From NCBI RefSeq assembly GCF_000381065.1, contig NZ_KB905852.1:1-64000 (forward strand): a stretch of 64,000 nt of DNA, written 5' to 3'. A program made the translations under genes and the position numbers. How positions within the stretch are numbered: the stretch's first letter is position 1; every line of letters begins with the position of its first letter. Positions 51,956-61,453 of this stretch are shown piece after piece. The DNA is from Propionispira raffinosivorans DSM 20765 (lineage in GTDB: Bacteria; Bacillota; Negativicutes; Selenomonadales; Selenomonadaceae). The notes beneath the pieces are model-generated. The model ran no database searches, was not told the origin of the DNA, and saw nothing but the letters and a program-made list of their open reading frames with translations.

Positions 51956-53854
51956 ATGGCAACACTATCCGTTGCGTTAACAGGTAATCCTAACACGGGC
52001 AAATCAACAATTTTTAATGAATTAACAGGTGCAAGACAGAAAATAGGAAATTGGCCGGGGGTTACGGTTGATAAAAAAGTCGGGTATGTAAGACATAATG
52101 ATCGAGCTATTTCGGTTATCGATTTACCGGGAACGTATAGTATTAATGCAAGATCACCGGAAGAAAAGATCGTCATAGATTATTTATTAGAAGAAAAACC
52201 AGATGTTGTAGTTGATGTTGTGGATGCATCCAATTTATCGCGTAATTTATTTTTAACGATTCAATTTCTTGAATATGGTATTCCTGTTATTATTGATTTA
52301 AATATGATGGATGAAGCGAAAAAACGTGGCTTTAAAATTAATACCAAAATTCTTGAGCAGCAGTTTGGTATGCCGGTTGTTGAAACAGTAGGCAGAAGCA
52401 GAAAAAGCATTCAAAATTTATTAGGTGTATTTACGGATACAGTCATGAGCAATTATCATAATAGCTCATTAATTGAAGCTCATATTGCTAAAGTGCAAGA
52501 ACTTACGGCAAATAACAAAAACAAAGAACAGGTAGAAGAAGAAATTATTGCTCTGCGTTATGCACTCATTGATCAAATTATGGCGCAAGCTGTTACAACT
52601 ACGGATGTGGGAGCCAGCATTTCAGAAAAAATAGATCGTGTTTTTGCCAATGGATTTTTAGCGTTACCGCTCTTATTACTTTTGATTTATGCAGTATTTG
52701 AAATTACATTTACTTGGATTGGTCAACCTTTGGCTGATGGTCTTGATGGATTAATTGGTGATGATATTTCACCATGGATTGAAGATTCTTTAGTGTCACT
52801 AGGCGTTGCAGATTGGCTTAAATCTTTGGTGGTTGATGGTGTTGTTGCCGGGGTGGGCAGTGTCCTCACATTTGTGCCACTTATCTTTACCCTATTTTTT
52901 TGTTTAAGCTTTTTAGATGGGACGGGTTATATGGCGCGGGTTGCTTTTATTATGGATCCAATCATGCGTCGTGCAGGTTTGACCGGTAAAGGTGTTATGC
53001 CGCTGATTATGGGGTTTGGCTGTGGTGTTCCGGCGATTATGGGTGCCAGAGCACTGGATTCAGAAAAAGATCGTATGATTTCTATACTGATTACACCATT
53101 TTTGACTTGCGGAGCAAAATTACCGATTATGGCTCTGTTTGCCGCCATGTTTTTTCCTGACAATGCAACAAATGTTGTTTTTTGTATGTATCTTGTGGGT
53201 GTAGTTATGGCGATTATTATGGCTAAAGTTTTAAATATTACAACTTTTAAAGATGAAGAAAGCACCTTTTTATTGGAACTTCCGCCATACAGAATGCCGG
53301 ATATGAAGACTGTTTTACTCGAAACATGGGATAAAGGAAAAGGGTATCTGGTTAAAGCCGGTACAATTATCTTTGCAATGTCGGTTTTGATTTGGTTCTT
53401 GAGTAATTATAATTTCGATGGACCAACAGAAGAAATGAGTGAAAGCTTTTTAGCCTCGATTGGTGCGGCGATGTCGACAATCTTTGCTTTTCATGGTTTC
53501 GCTGCCTGGGAATCAGGAGCAGCCATTGTGACAGGGATTTTGGCCAAAGAAGCTGTTATTTCCACGATGGGAATACTCTATGGTGTAGCGGATATCTCGT
53601 CTGATGCCCAAGATGCAGTTGATACAGCATCACAGCTCATGGGGTCGATGGGGGGATCCTTTACGGCATTGTCCGCATTATCTTTCATGGTATTTTCCCA
53701 GTTATATACACCTTGTGTGACAGCTTTGGGAACAATCAAGAAAGAAACGGGTAAGTGGAAGTGGGTTGCCTTTGCAGCAATCTACACATTTGCTGCAGCG
53801 TGGGTTGTTTCTTTGCTCGTATATCAAATTGGTAGTCTTTTAGGGTTTGCTTAA
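51956..53854 (+). CDS. feoB: ferrous iron transporter B
   Basis: GTP-dependent Fe2+ channel of 632 residues. The cytosolic G domain has GNPNTGKST (about 12), DLPGTYSINARSPEE and a further G motif NMMDEAKKRG. The C-terminal membrane part contains the two gate repeats with Cys (GYMARVAFIMDPIMRRAGLT; GFGCGVPAIMGARAL). It is a little shorter than E. coli FeoB (773), as in many Firmicutes. The start at 51956 follows GAGGAG. Confidence 0.95.
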   Translation: MATLSVALTGNPNTGKSTIFNELTGARQKIGNWPGVTVDKKVGYVRHNDRAISVIDLPGTYSINARSPEEKIVIDYLLEEKPDVVVDVVDASNLSRNLFLTIQFLEYGIPVIIDLNMMDEAKKRGFKINTKILEQQFGMPVVETVGRSRKSIQNLLGVFTDTVMSNYHNSSLIEAHIAKVQELTANNKNKEQVEEEIIALRYALIDQIMAQAVTTTDVGASISEKIDRVFANGFLALPLLLLLIYAVFEITFTWIGQPLADGLDGLIGDDISPWIEDSLVSLGVADWLKSLVVDGVVAGVGSVLTFVPLIFTLFFCLSFLDGTGYMARVAFIMDPIMRRAGLTGKGVMPLIMGFGCGVPAIMGARALDSEKDRMISILITPFLTCGAKLPIMALFAAMFFPDNATNVVFCMYLVGVVMAIIMAKVLNITTFKDEESTFLLELPPYRMPDMKTVLLETWDKGKGYLVKAGTIIFAMSVLIWFLSNYNFDGPTEEMSESFLASIGAAMSTIFAFHGFAAWESGAAIVTGILAKEAVISTMGILYGVADISSDAQDAVDTASQLMGSMGGSFTALSALSFMVFSQLYTPCVTALGTIKKETGKWKWVAFAAIYTFAAAWVVSLLVYQIGSLLGFA

Positions 53855-53901
53855 TTGTCACTATCAAGAAGTTTGGTTTCGAATGGAAAGGGGTTGGTTT
53901 T

Positions 53902-54099
53902 ATGTCAACAGGTACACTGGCTACATTTGTGATTGGCTTAATAGTCGCTGGATGTTTTGGGTTTGGTTTATGGAAAATGTATAGAAGTTTTTTCAAAGGA
54001 GAAAGTGAGTGCTGTGGCTCTAGTGGTGATGGATGTTCATCATGCTGTCAATGTTCTTCTAAAACTCAATCGACCGATGCAAAACTGATTGTAAAATAA
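53902..54099 (+). CDS. FeoB-associated Cys-rich membrane protein
   Basis: 65 residues: one membrane segment (about 5-25) followed by a Cys-rich tail (ECCGSSGDGCSSCCQCSSK, six Cys). Small proteins of this layout follow feoB in many Firmicutes and take the FeoC place, although their role is not proven. Ribosome site AAAGGGGTTGG. Lies 47 bp after feoB; a terminator follows. Confidence 0.88.
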   Translation: MSTGTLATFVIGLIVAGCFGFGLWKMYRSFFKGESECCGSSGDGCSSCCQCSSKTQSTDAKLIVK

Positions 54100-54116
54100 A
54101 AATATGGATTGAATGC

Positions 54117-54150
54117 AAAAAGCAGCAAATTATAATATTTGCTGCTTTTT
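54117..54150. terminator. feo operon terminator
   Basis: Perfect stem AAAAAGCAGCAAAT / ATTTGCTGCTTTTT with a four-base loop region, 18 bp after the last feo gene. Confidence 0.92.
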
Positions 54151-54246
54151 GTGCTTTTTATCACAGTATTGTCTTGCCTTTTGGTTTATACTTGCAAGTG
54201 ATATGTATCGTCGTTTATATTTGAGTGAAGGTGAGGACGAATTTTT

Positions 54247-54765
54247 ATGACAAAATGGTTATTGGTATATTCTTCGGTGACAGGGAATACGAAACAAGTT
54301 GGTGAGGCTATGTTTGAAATTTTACCAGATGGGTCAAAATTGCAGCCACTTAATGGAGCGGTAGTTGATTTTGCTGCATATGATGTAATTATAGTTGGCT
54401 ATTGGCTTACGCGTGGTGGTCCTGATCCAAAAACTATGGAGTTTTTGCCGAAACTGAAGGGTAAAAAAGTTATTTTATTTGCGACGCATGGTGCTTTGCC
54501 TGGCAGTGAACACGCTGTGACAAGTTTGGCCAGAGCGGCTTATTTATTGGGTGAAGGTTGTAGTATTTTAGGTACATTTACCTGCCAGGGGAAAATAAAT
54601 CCAGCTCTTTTAGCTAGGCGAGTGGAAACGGCGGAAAATGATCCGCATGCACCGAATGAAGAAAACAGAAAACGCTGGATGGAGGCGGCAAAGCACCCCC
54701 ATGAACAAGATTTTGCATTGGCACGAGATTTTATAAAAAAAATGCAGCGTAAATTGGATCGATAG
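54247..54765 (+). CDS. flavodoxin family protein
   Basis: 172-residue flavodoxin-like protein. The phosphate loop SSVTGNTKQV follows the first strand, VGYWLTRGGPDPKTMEFL and FATHGALPGSEHAV form the flavin loops. The long C-terminal tail (NDPHAPNEENRKRWMEAAKH) differs from electron-carrier flavodoxins and recalls BilS-type or uncharacterised flavodoxin-domain proteins often found near iron genes. It lies after the feo operon but has its own leader. Confidence 0.85.
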   Translation: MTKWLLVYSSVTGNTKQVGEAMFEILPDGSKLQPLNGAVVDFAAYDVIIVGYWLTRGGPDPKTMEFLPKLKGKKVILFATHGALPGSEHAVTSLARAAYLLGEGCSILGTFTCQGKINPALLARRVETAENDPHAPNEENRKRWMEAAKHPHEQDFALARDFIKKMQRKLDR

Positions 54766-54773
54766 TAATAGAA

Positions 54774-54830
54774 AAACAGTGCGACTAACATCTACTTATT
54801 AAAATGGTGTTGGCTGGGCTGTTTTTTTTA
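54774..54830 (+). terminator. imperfect terminator after flavodoxin gene
   Basis: AACAG and CTGTT close a long imperfect stem with ACTAACATC facing GGTGTTGGC, followed by seven T. Confidence 0.5.
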
Positions 54831-54872
54831 TTTGTCAAAGCGTTGTAGTATAAAAAGAAAACTTCTTTAAAT

Positions 54873-54889
54873 AACCCCTAGGGTGGGTT
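54873..54889. promoter_or_regulatory. candidate CsoR/RcnR-family operator
   Basis: AACCCCTAGGGTGGGTT: C-tract and G-tracts around a TA centre, flanked by AT-rich bases, the layout of operators bound by CsoR/RcnR/InrS repressors. It is the only such G/C-tract site noticed in this AT-rich region, 102 bp before the methyltransferase-nik unit. A CsoR-family gene lies at the far end of that unit. Confidence 0.6.
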
Positions 54890-54990
54890 GTGGAGTAGAA
54901 GAACTGTCTATACTATATATTATAGTAGTATTTTTAATACTTTTATAAGTCGTATGAAAAATTTAAGATTACGGGATTGAGAGGTATTTT

Positions 54991-55749
54991 ATGCAAGAAC
55001 TTTTAGAAGAAATAGAAAATTATTGGGATCAAAGATCTTCTGGGTATTGTGAAAGCAATTTAGAAGAATTAGAAACTTTTAAAAAAGAAGCTTGGCTTGA
55101 ATTAATACAAGAACAGTTTCCATCTGTAAAAGATCGAAAATTGAGAGTGCTCGATATTGGTACTGGTCCTGGTTTTTTTGCAATTATTATGGCAGGCGCT
55201 GGACATGATGTCACTGCGGTGGATTATACGGAAGCAATGCTAAAAAAAGCGCAAGCCAATGCAAAGCGATATCATTGTAATATTCATTTTGAAAAAATGG
55301 AAGCACATAAATTATTGTTTGCTGATAATTGCTTTGATTTAATTGTTTCCAGAAATCTGACATGGAATCTTGAAGAGCCAGAGCAGGCTTATCAAGAATG
55401 GTACAGAGTGTTAGGTAAGAACGGGCGTTTATTAAATTTTGATGCAAATTGGTATTTGCACGTACATAATAGTGAAAAGAGAAAAGAATATGAGAATGAT
55501 CGTGTTATGACTCGTAATAAAAATCTGCCAGATCATTATACGAACACCGATACCAGACGCATGGAGAATATTGCAAAAAAATTACCGCTCAGTAAGAAAT
55601 TACGACCAGAGTGGGATGTACAAGAACTTAAAAAAATTGGCTTTAAAAAGATCATCATAGACAAGGGTATTGGTGAGAGAGTTTGGAATACGATCGAAAA
55701 AATAAATTATGCATCAACACCTATGTTTATGATTGCTGCCGAAAAATGA
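54991..55749 (+). CDS. class I SAM-dependent methyltransferase in nik operon
   Basis: 252-residue methyltransferase. SAM motif I reads RVLDIGTGPGFFAIIMAGAG, the post-I acidic end AVDYTEAMLKKA, and FDLIVSRNLTWNLEEPEQAY is motif II. The N-terminal ENYWDQRSSGYCESN is seen in methyltransferases close to UbiE/small-molecule types. It lies 49 bp before nikA with the same direction and shares the candidate Ni/Co operator. The substrate is unknown; its place suggests a role in nickel chelator chemistry or in handling the imported complex. Ribosome site TTGAGAGG. Confidence 0.8.
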   Translation: MQELLEEIENYWDQRSSGYCESNLEELETFKKEAWLELIQEQFPSVKDRKLRVLDIGTGPGFFAIIMAGAGHDVTAVDYTEAMLKKAQANAKRYHCNIHFEKMEAHKLLFADNCFDLIVSRNLTWNLEEPEQAYQEWYRVLGKNGRLLNFDANWYLHVHNSEKRKEYENDRVMTRNKNLPDHYTNTDTRRMENIAKKLPLSKKLRPEWDVQELKKIGFKKIIIDKGIGERVWNTIEKINYASTPMFMIAAEK

Positions 55750-55798
55750 TGCAAGGCCATTTTAGCAGGCAGCAGTAGTATTTTTTAGGAGGAATTTT

Positions 55799-57382
55799 AT
55801 GAAAATAAGAAGTGTAGTTTTTTGCGTTATATTATTGTGCTTAACTTTTGCCGTTTGTGGGTGTGGCAGTGAAAATGATAGATTGTCAAAAAATGAATTA
55901 GTGTATGCTAGTACCAAAGACATTCGGGATATTAATCCACATTTATATGGCGGTGAAATGGCAGCACAAGCTATGGTGTTTGAGCCATTGGTATATGATA
56001 CAAAAGATGGAATAAAACCGGGGTTAGCTGAAAGCTGGGAAGTATCAGCAGATGGTCTTAGTTATACATTTCATATTCGTCAGGGGGTAAAATTCACGGA
56101 CGGAGAAGATGTGAACGCAGAGGCAATTAAACTGAACATTGATGCTGTTTGCAAAAACAAAGAGCGCCATGCGTGGCTGGATATGGTTAATCAAATTGAT
56201 CATGGAGAAGTTATGGATGCATATACATATCGACTCGTCCTGAAAAAACCATATTATCCTACGTTAAAAGAATTGGCGTTGTCTCGTCCATTCCGCATGA
56301 TATCGCCAAAGTGTTTTAAAGATGGTGATACGAAAAATGGAGTTAATGGTTATGCTGGTACGGGACCTTATATATTAACGGAACATAAAGACAAGCAATA
56401 TGCTATTTTTACGAAAAACAAAGATTATTGGGGAGATCAAGCAAAATTTGAAACGATTAAATGGCAGGTTATGCCAGATCCTCAAACCATTTTATTGGCT
56501 TTAAAAAAGGGTGAAATCGATTTATTATTTGGCGCAGATGGAGATATGGTAGATTTAGATTCTTTTACAGCATTACAAAAAGAAGGAAAATATGCTGCTA
56601 TGTTGAGTGAACCAGTTGCATCAAGGGCGATTTTAATCAATGCACATCGGCCGATTACTTCTGATCGTCAAGTGAGAGAAGCTTTTCAATATGTTGTCAA
56701 TAAAGAAGGGATTGCAAATGGTGTATTAAATGGAACAGAAACCGTTGCGGATACACTATTGTCACCAACTGTTCCATATTGCAATGTACCTCTAAAAGCT
56801 AGAAATTACGATCTGGATAAGGCAAAACAACTATTGAATGTAGCAGGTTGGAGTATGAATGAGGATGGGTATCGTTATAAAAATGGCAAAAAAATGGTTG
56901 TTACCTTATATTTTAATTCTAATAACGCGCAAGAACGAACCATTAGTGAGTATGTTCAAAGTGATATGAAAGCAGCTGGTGTTGAACTTAAAATTATTGG
57001 CGAAGAAAAACAGGCATTTTTGGATAGACAAAAAAATGGGGATTTTGATTTACAATATTCTTTATCATGGGGAACACCATATGATCCACAGTCGTATCTA
57101 TCTTCCTGGCGCATACCAGCCCATGGTGATTATCAAGCACAATTGGGATTGGAAAAGAAAAAATGGCTTGATGATGAAATAGGACTTACTTTAGTGGAAG
57201 CTGATAAGGATAAACGGCAGTTGAGATATAACGAAATACTAACCTATATACATCATGAATGTGTATATTTACCTTTGACGTATTCTCGTACCAAGGCAGT
57301 TTATATGCCTAAACTAAAAGGTGTTGGATTTAATCTATCACAATATGAAATACCTTTTGAAAAGATGTATTTTGAGAAATAA
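55799..57382 (+). CDS. nikA: nickel ABC transporter binding lipoprotein
   Basis: Cluster C binding protein of 527 residues with a lipoprotein signal (LTFAVCGCG). Close resemblance to E. coli NikA across the chain: INPHLYGGEMAAQAMVFEPL, RHAWLDMVNQI (Arg/Trp of the metal-complex pocket, about 123), YYPTLKELALSRPFRMISP, and SSWRIPAHGDYQAQLGL, which keeps the late His that touches the nickel complex (about 440). NikA binds Ni as a complex with His or another small chelator. Ribosome site TAGGAGGAA. First transport gene of nikABCDE. Confidence 0.9.
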   Translation: MKIRSVVFCVILLCLTFAVCGCGSENDRLSKNELVYASTKDIRDINPHLYGGEMAAQAMVFEPLVYDTKDGIKPGLAESWEVSADGLSYTFHIRQGVKFTDGEDVNAEAIKLNIDAVCKNKERHAWLDMVNQIDHGEVMDAYTYRLVLKKPYYPTLKELALSRPFRMISPKCFKDGDTKNGVNGYAGTGPYILTEHKDKQYAIFTKNKDYWGDQAKFETIKWQVMPDPQTILLALKKGEIDLLFGADGDMVDLDSFTALQKEGKYAAMLSEPVASRAILINAHRPITSDRQVREAFQYVVNKEGIANGVLNGTETVADTLLSPTVPYCNVPLKARNYDLDKAKQLLNVAGWSMNEDGYRYKNGKKMVVTLYFNSNNAQERTISEYVQSDMKAAGVELKIIGEEKQAFLDRQKNGDFDLQYSLSWGTPYDPQSYLSSWRIPAHGDYQAQLGLEKKKWLDDEIGLTLVEADKDKRQLRYNEILTYIHHECVYLPLTYSRTKAVYMPKLKGVGFNLSQYEIPFEKMYFEK

Positions 57383-57430
57383 AGTATGGGTTTTGGCCGA
57401 ATTTGTGATGATATGTAGCGAGGTGCATTT

Positions 57431-58360
57431 ATGCGAAATTATATGATAAAGCGCATTCTATGGATTTTGCCAATGCTGGTAGGAATTTCATTTTTTGCCT
57501 TTGTACTTATTACATTAAGTCCTAGTGATCCTGCAGAGGTTGCACTTCGTGTAAATGAAATTGTACCAACACCTGAAGCGATTGCATTAATGCGGGAGCA
57601 GTTAGGACTCGATAAACCGTTTTTCACACGATATGTGGAGTGGCTGTTGGCTGTGGTTCAAGGTGATTTTGGTAACAGCTATGTCAATAATAAATCGGTT
57701 TTTCAGGAATTTATCATGGCACTGCCGGCAACGCTTTATTTGTCGGCAGTTGCACTCATTTTTATCATTTTTATCAGTGTCCCGATTGGCGTATTGTGTG
57801 CTGTTTATGAAGGTAGTATGGGAGATATATTTGTTCGAGTTTTTATTTTTTTAGCAACAGCAATGCCTGGGTTTTGGGTGGGCTTACTGTTGATTTGGTT
57901 GTTTTCGGTTCAATTAGGCTTATTCCCAACAAGTGGTATGCAAGCAGCAAATTCTGTTGTTTTGCCAGCGTTTACTCTAGCACTAACGTATATTGCAACC
58001 TATATACGGTTGATTCGTAATAATATGATTGAAAACAAGCAAGAAAATTATGTGACTTATGCAAAAGCACGAGGATTAAAAGAGAGCATAATCTACCGGC
58101 ATATTTTTAAAAATTCTTTAAATGAGGTCTTAACAGCACTTGGAATGTCTATTCCTAAATTAATTGCCGGAAGTGTGATTGTAGAGAATATTTTTGCCTG
58201 GCCGGGGGTAGGCCGCTTATGTGTATCGGCGATTTTTAATCGCGACTTTCCCATTATTCAGGCTTATGTTTTAATGATGGCAGTACTTTTTGTTATATGC
58301 AATCTTATAGTGGATATTTTAAGTGCTTCGCTAGATCCGCGGATAAGTCAGGATGGATAA
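57431..58360 (+). CDS. nikB: nickel ABC transporter permease
   Basis: 309-residue permease of the DppB/NikB type. The N-terminal KRILWILPMLVGISFFAFVL, EQLGLDKPFFTRYVEWL and the EAA loop YAKARGLKESIIYRHIFKNS are conserved. It pairs with NikC in the membrane. Ribosome site GCGAGGTG. It overlaps nikC by eight bases. Confidence 0.9.
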   Translation: MRNYMIKRILWILPMLVGISFFAFVLITLSPSDPAEVALRVNEIVPTPEAIALMREQLGLDKPFFTRYVEWLLAVVQGDFGNSYVNNKSVFQEFIMALPATLYLSAVALIFIIFISVPIGVLCAVYEGSMGDIFVRVFIFLATAMPGFWVGLLLIWLFSVQLGLFPTSGMQAANSVVLPAFTLALTYIATYIRLIRNNMIENKQENYVTYAKARGLKESIIYRHIFKNSLNEVLTALGMSIPKLIAGSVIVENIFAWPGVGRLCVSAIFNRDFPIIQAYVLMMAVLFVICNLIVDILSASLDPRISQDG

Positions 58361-59207
58361 TATGAATGTGTGGCAAAAGTTAAAGAAAGATAAAATGGCA
58401 TTGCTATCATTAGGCATTATAGTTAGCATAGTATTCATTGGTATCTTTGCACCCTTTTTAGCACCCCATGATCCGCTGGCAGCAAATATAAAAATAAAGT
58501 TTGCAAAAGTCAGTTTATCATATCCGTTTGGGACTGATCAGTTAGGCCGTTGTATTTTATCTCGCTTAATATATGGTATTCAAACAACGGTATTTTTGTC
58601 AATTGTTACGATGCTTCTGACCATTACAATTGGTGTATTGCTTGGACTGATGGCCGGTTATTTGCGAGGAATTGTTGGTGAAGGAATTCTGCGCCTCTGT
58701 GATGTACTGCTTTCTTTTCCCAGTGAAATCATGATTTTAGCTATTGTTGGTATGCTTGGGCCTGGAATCGGAAATGTAGTAATGGCAAATGTAGCCTCTA
58801 AATGGGCCTGGTATACAAGGATGATTCGATCGCTTGTTCTCGAATATTCTGATGAAAATTATATTCGTTTTGCAAAAGTAGCAGGATATAGTAAGCGTTA
58901 TATTCTTTGTAAACATTTATTTCCGACGATTTTGGGCAAAGTTTTGGTTCTTGCAACATTAGATACAGGCTGGGTTATTTTGAATATTTCAGCACTTTCT
59001 TTTCTTGGATTAGGAGTACAAGCTCCTACGCCTGAATGGGGTATGATGCTAAATGAGGCAAAAAATATTATGACAATTCGTCCTTCTTTGATGTTAGCAC
59101 CAGGTCTTGCAATTTTAATTGTTGTTGCGGCCTGCAATTTTCTCGGTGATAGTCTGCGTGATGCACTTGACCCGAAGCATAACCAAATAAAAGGGATGAA
59201 GTTATGA
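58353..59207 (+). CDS. nikC: nickel ABC transporter permease
   Basis: 284-residue permease of the DppC/NikC type. APHDPLAANIKIKFAKVSLS and YPFGTDQLGRCILSRLIYG are the hallmark early blocks, and IRFAKVAGYSKRYILCKHLF is the EAA loop. An alternative ATG at 58362 is possible. It overlaps nikD by four bases (ATGA). Confidence 0.9.
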   Translation: MDNMNVWQKLKKDKMALLSLGIIVSIVFIGIFAPFLAPHDPLAANIKIKFAKVSLSYPFGTDQLGRCILSRLIYGIQTTVFLSIVTMLLTITIGVLLGLMAGYLRGIVGEGILRLCDVLLSFPSEIMILAIVGMLGPGIGNVVMANVASKWAWYTRMIRSLVLEYSDENYIRFAKVAGYSKRYILCKHLFPTILGKVLVLATLDTGWVILNISALSFLGLGVQAPTPEWGMMLNEAKNIMTIRPSLMLAPGLAILIVVAACNFLGDSLRDALDPKHNQIKGMKL

Positions 59208-60022
59208 ATTTAATTGAAGCTTATAATCTTAGTATATCGAATAGCCTAACGGGTGAACTCATTGTGGAAAATCTTAGTTTCCATATAAAAAGGCACACTT
59301 GTCTTGGTATTGTTGGGGAAAGCGGTAGTGGTAAATCTATGAGTATGAAGGCGATTTTAGGCTTATTGCCATCTTCCCTTAAAACAACAGGCTGTGTTCG
59401 TTTTGGCGATATTGAAATGATTGCGGCAAAGCAAGAAACATTGCGTAAAATTCGCAGTAAACATATTTGTCTGATTTTACAAGATGCGATGACAGCGTTT
59501 GACCCACTTTCGACAATGGGGGAACAAATAATAGAAACCTTTTGCGAAAACATGAACTATACGTCATGTGAGGCGAAGAAAGTCACTCTAGAAGTTTTAA
59601 ACAAAATGATGATTCATGATCCGCTTTTAATCATGCAAAGTTATCCGCATCAATTATCTGGAGGAATGTTACAACGCTGCATGATTGGGTTGGCAATGGC
59701 GTTAAAGCCAGAAATTATTATCGCGGATGAGCCCACAACAGGATTAGATTCGATTAATCAGCGAAATGTATTAGCTGAGTTTAAACGTTTGCGTGAAGAA
59801 GGCATGACTTTGATTTTTATTTCCCATGATCTTGGCGTAGTAAGGTATTTAGCAGATGATGTATTGGTTATGCGACATGGTCAGTGTATCGAATATGGTG
59901 AAGCAGTAAAGGTGTTTACTAACCCTGATCAGCCTTACAGCAAATATTTGGTTGATACTCGTAAAAGCTTGACGAAAGTCTTTGGAGAATTGATCAATAA
60001 AGGGGCAGCGACGTCATGTTAA
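59204..60022 (+). CDS. nikD: nickel ABC transporter ATPase
   Basis: 272-residue ATPase of the Dpp/Opp/Nik group. Walker A GESGSGKSMSM, signature LSGGMLQRCMIGLAMAL, Walker B IIIADEPTTGLD, switch His in FISHDLGVV. It works as a heterodimer with NikE. Its stop overlaps the nikE start. Confidence 0.9.
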   Translation: MNLIEAYNLSISNSLTGELIVENLSFHIKRHTCLGIVGESGSGKSMSMKAILGLLPSSLKTTGCVRFGDIEMIAAKQETLRKIRSKHICLILQDAMTAFDPLSTMGEQIIETFCENMNYTSCEAKKVTLEVLNKMMIHDPLLIMQSYPHQLSGGMLQRCMIGLAMALKPEIIIADEPTTGLDSINQRNVLAEFKRLREEGMTLIFISHDLGVVRYLADDVLVMRHGQCIEYGEAVKVFTNPDQPYSKYLVDTRKSLTKVFGELINKGAATSC

Positions 60023-60780
60023 AAGTAGAATCGGTGTATAAATCTTATAAAAAACAAAATTGTTCAATCTTTTCTAGTAAAAAACAGGAGATTTTACACG
60101 ACATTTCATTTCAGCTTCAGTGTGGTGAATGTCTAGGTTTAATTGGCGAAAGTGGTAGTGGAAAAAGTACACTGAGTCGATTGATTTTGAATCTTGAAAG
60201 ACCAGATTTTGGTAAAATTACAATGGAGGGACAGTTAATACAAAATTGGTTAGAAAGCCATCGTGGCGAAATGAGTGTTGTTTTTCAGGATTATACAACA
60301 TCTATTAATCCTTTTTTCACAATTGAGGAGAGTATTGCTGAACCAATACGCAGGTGTAAATGCAAATATGACAAACAAGTTGTTGCTAAAATGGTTTTGC
60401 ATTTACTAGAGAAAGTACAATTGTCCAGTCGACTGCTGATGCGTCATCCACATGAATTAAGTGGTGGGCAATTACAACGGGTATGTATAGCTAGAGCGAT
60501 TGCCACACAACCTCGTTTTGTTGTATTTGATGAAGCTCTTAGTTCATTGGATGTATCGGCTCAAACGCAAACTTTATTGTTGCTTAAACAGTTGAAACAA
60601 GAAATGAATATGACTTATTTGTTTATTGCGCATGATTTACCAACAATTACAAGCCTTTGTAATAAATTGTTATTCTTATCTAAAGGTAAGATTGTTGAGA
60701 AAATTGAAGTGCAGAAGATTTCACAAGTCCAAACTCCCTATGCAAAAAAACTGCTTGCTTCTGTCCTGCCTTTTGATTAA
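60016..60780 (+). CDS. nikE: nickel ABC transporter ATPase
   Basis: 254-residue ATPase. Walker A GESGSGKSTLSRLIL, signature LSGGQLQRVCIARAIA, Walker B FVVFDEALSSLD (Ala replaces the usual Pro after Glu), switch His in FIAHDLPTI. Partner of NikD. About 100 bp separate it from the CsoR-family repressor gene. Confidence 0.9.
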   Translation: MLKVESVYKSYKKQNCSIFSSKKQEILHDISFQLQCGECLGLIGESGSGKSTLSRLILNLERPDFGKITMEGQLIQNWLESHRGEMSVVFQDYTTSINPFFTIEESIAEPIRRCKCKYDKQVVAKMVLHLLEKVQLSSRLLMRHPHELSGGQLQRVCIARAIATQPRFVVFDEALSSLDVSAQTQTLLLLKQLKQEMNMTYLFIAHDLPTITSLCNKLLFLSKGKIVEKIEVQKISQVQTPYAKKLLASVLPFD

Positions 60781-60880
60781 GGCCAGGCTGGCAACATGTG
60801 ATATAATAAAATGATTATTATGATACATTATGGTTTGTAATTCTATGCATTATTATTTTTAAATAGTAGAAGGTGTCTAA

Positions 60881-61207
60881 ATGGAAAAACAGGAACATCA
60901 ACATATAGGGGAAGATGGAACCGTTATTATACATACACATGCGCATACGCATACTCAGACAAAAGCTGTTTTAAATAGAATGTCTCGTTTAATCGGGCAT
61001 ATGGAATCTATAAAAAAAATGGTTGAAAATGGTCGTGACTGCAGTGAAGTTTTGATACAATTATCGGCAGTTAGTTCTGCTTTACATGGTGTAAGTAAAG
61101 TAATTTTAAAGGATCATATTGAACACTGTATTGTTGATGCGGTCAAAACAGACGATAGAGAAGTATTGGAAAATTTAAACAAGGCCATTGATCGGTTTAT
61201 GAAATAA
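60881..61207 (+). CDS. CsoR/RcnR-family metal-sensing repressor
   Basis: 108-residue all-helical repressor. The family core LNRMSRLIGHMESIKKMVEN is followed by the sensor residues: Cys in GRDCSEVLIQL, then His and Cys in KDHIEHCIVDAV. This Cys-His-Cys set is CsoR/InrS-like. An N-terminal His-rich stretch (HTHAHTHTQTK) precedes it and supplies the extra His seen in nickel and cobalt sensors (InrS, RcnR). It lies after nikE, and a CsoR-type operator lies before the methyltransferase-nik unit, so it probably represses nickel import when metal is plentiful. Confidence 0.87.
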   Translation: MEKQEHQHIGEDGTVIIHTHAHTHTQTKAVLNRMSRLIGHMESIKKMVENGRDCSEVLIQLSAVSSALHGVSKVILKDHIEHCIVDAVKTDDREVLENLNKAIDRFMK

Positions 61208-61453
61208 AAAAATAAGGAAAACAAAAACCTTCTTTGGTAGCAAGTGTTTAAATACATGAAACTGCTTGCGATGAAAGGTGAAATCAGATCATTTTTTAAT
61301 TTTTGTTGTTTATTTACGCAAAAAACGTTAATATTTTTGCATATTATGTATAAAACTAATTGGAATTTTATTATTATACAATTCTTGACAATATAGAATG
61401 ATAATGATAGTATAAATAGAGAAATTGATTTACCGATAATTTCATATCGATTG
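61208..61453. other. AT-rich leader before riboswitch 2
   Basis: No gene seen. CTTGACA (near 61384), 17 bp, then GATAGTAT (near 61406) may be the promoter of the riboswitch transcript; a partial Fur-like stretch (AGAATGATAATGATAG) overlaps it. Confidence 0.4.
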
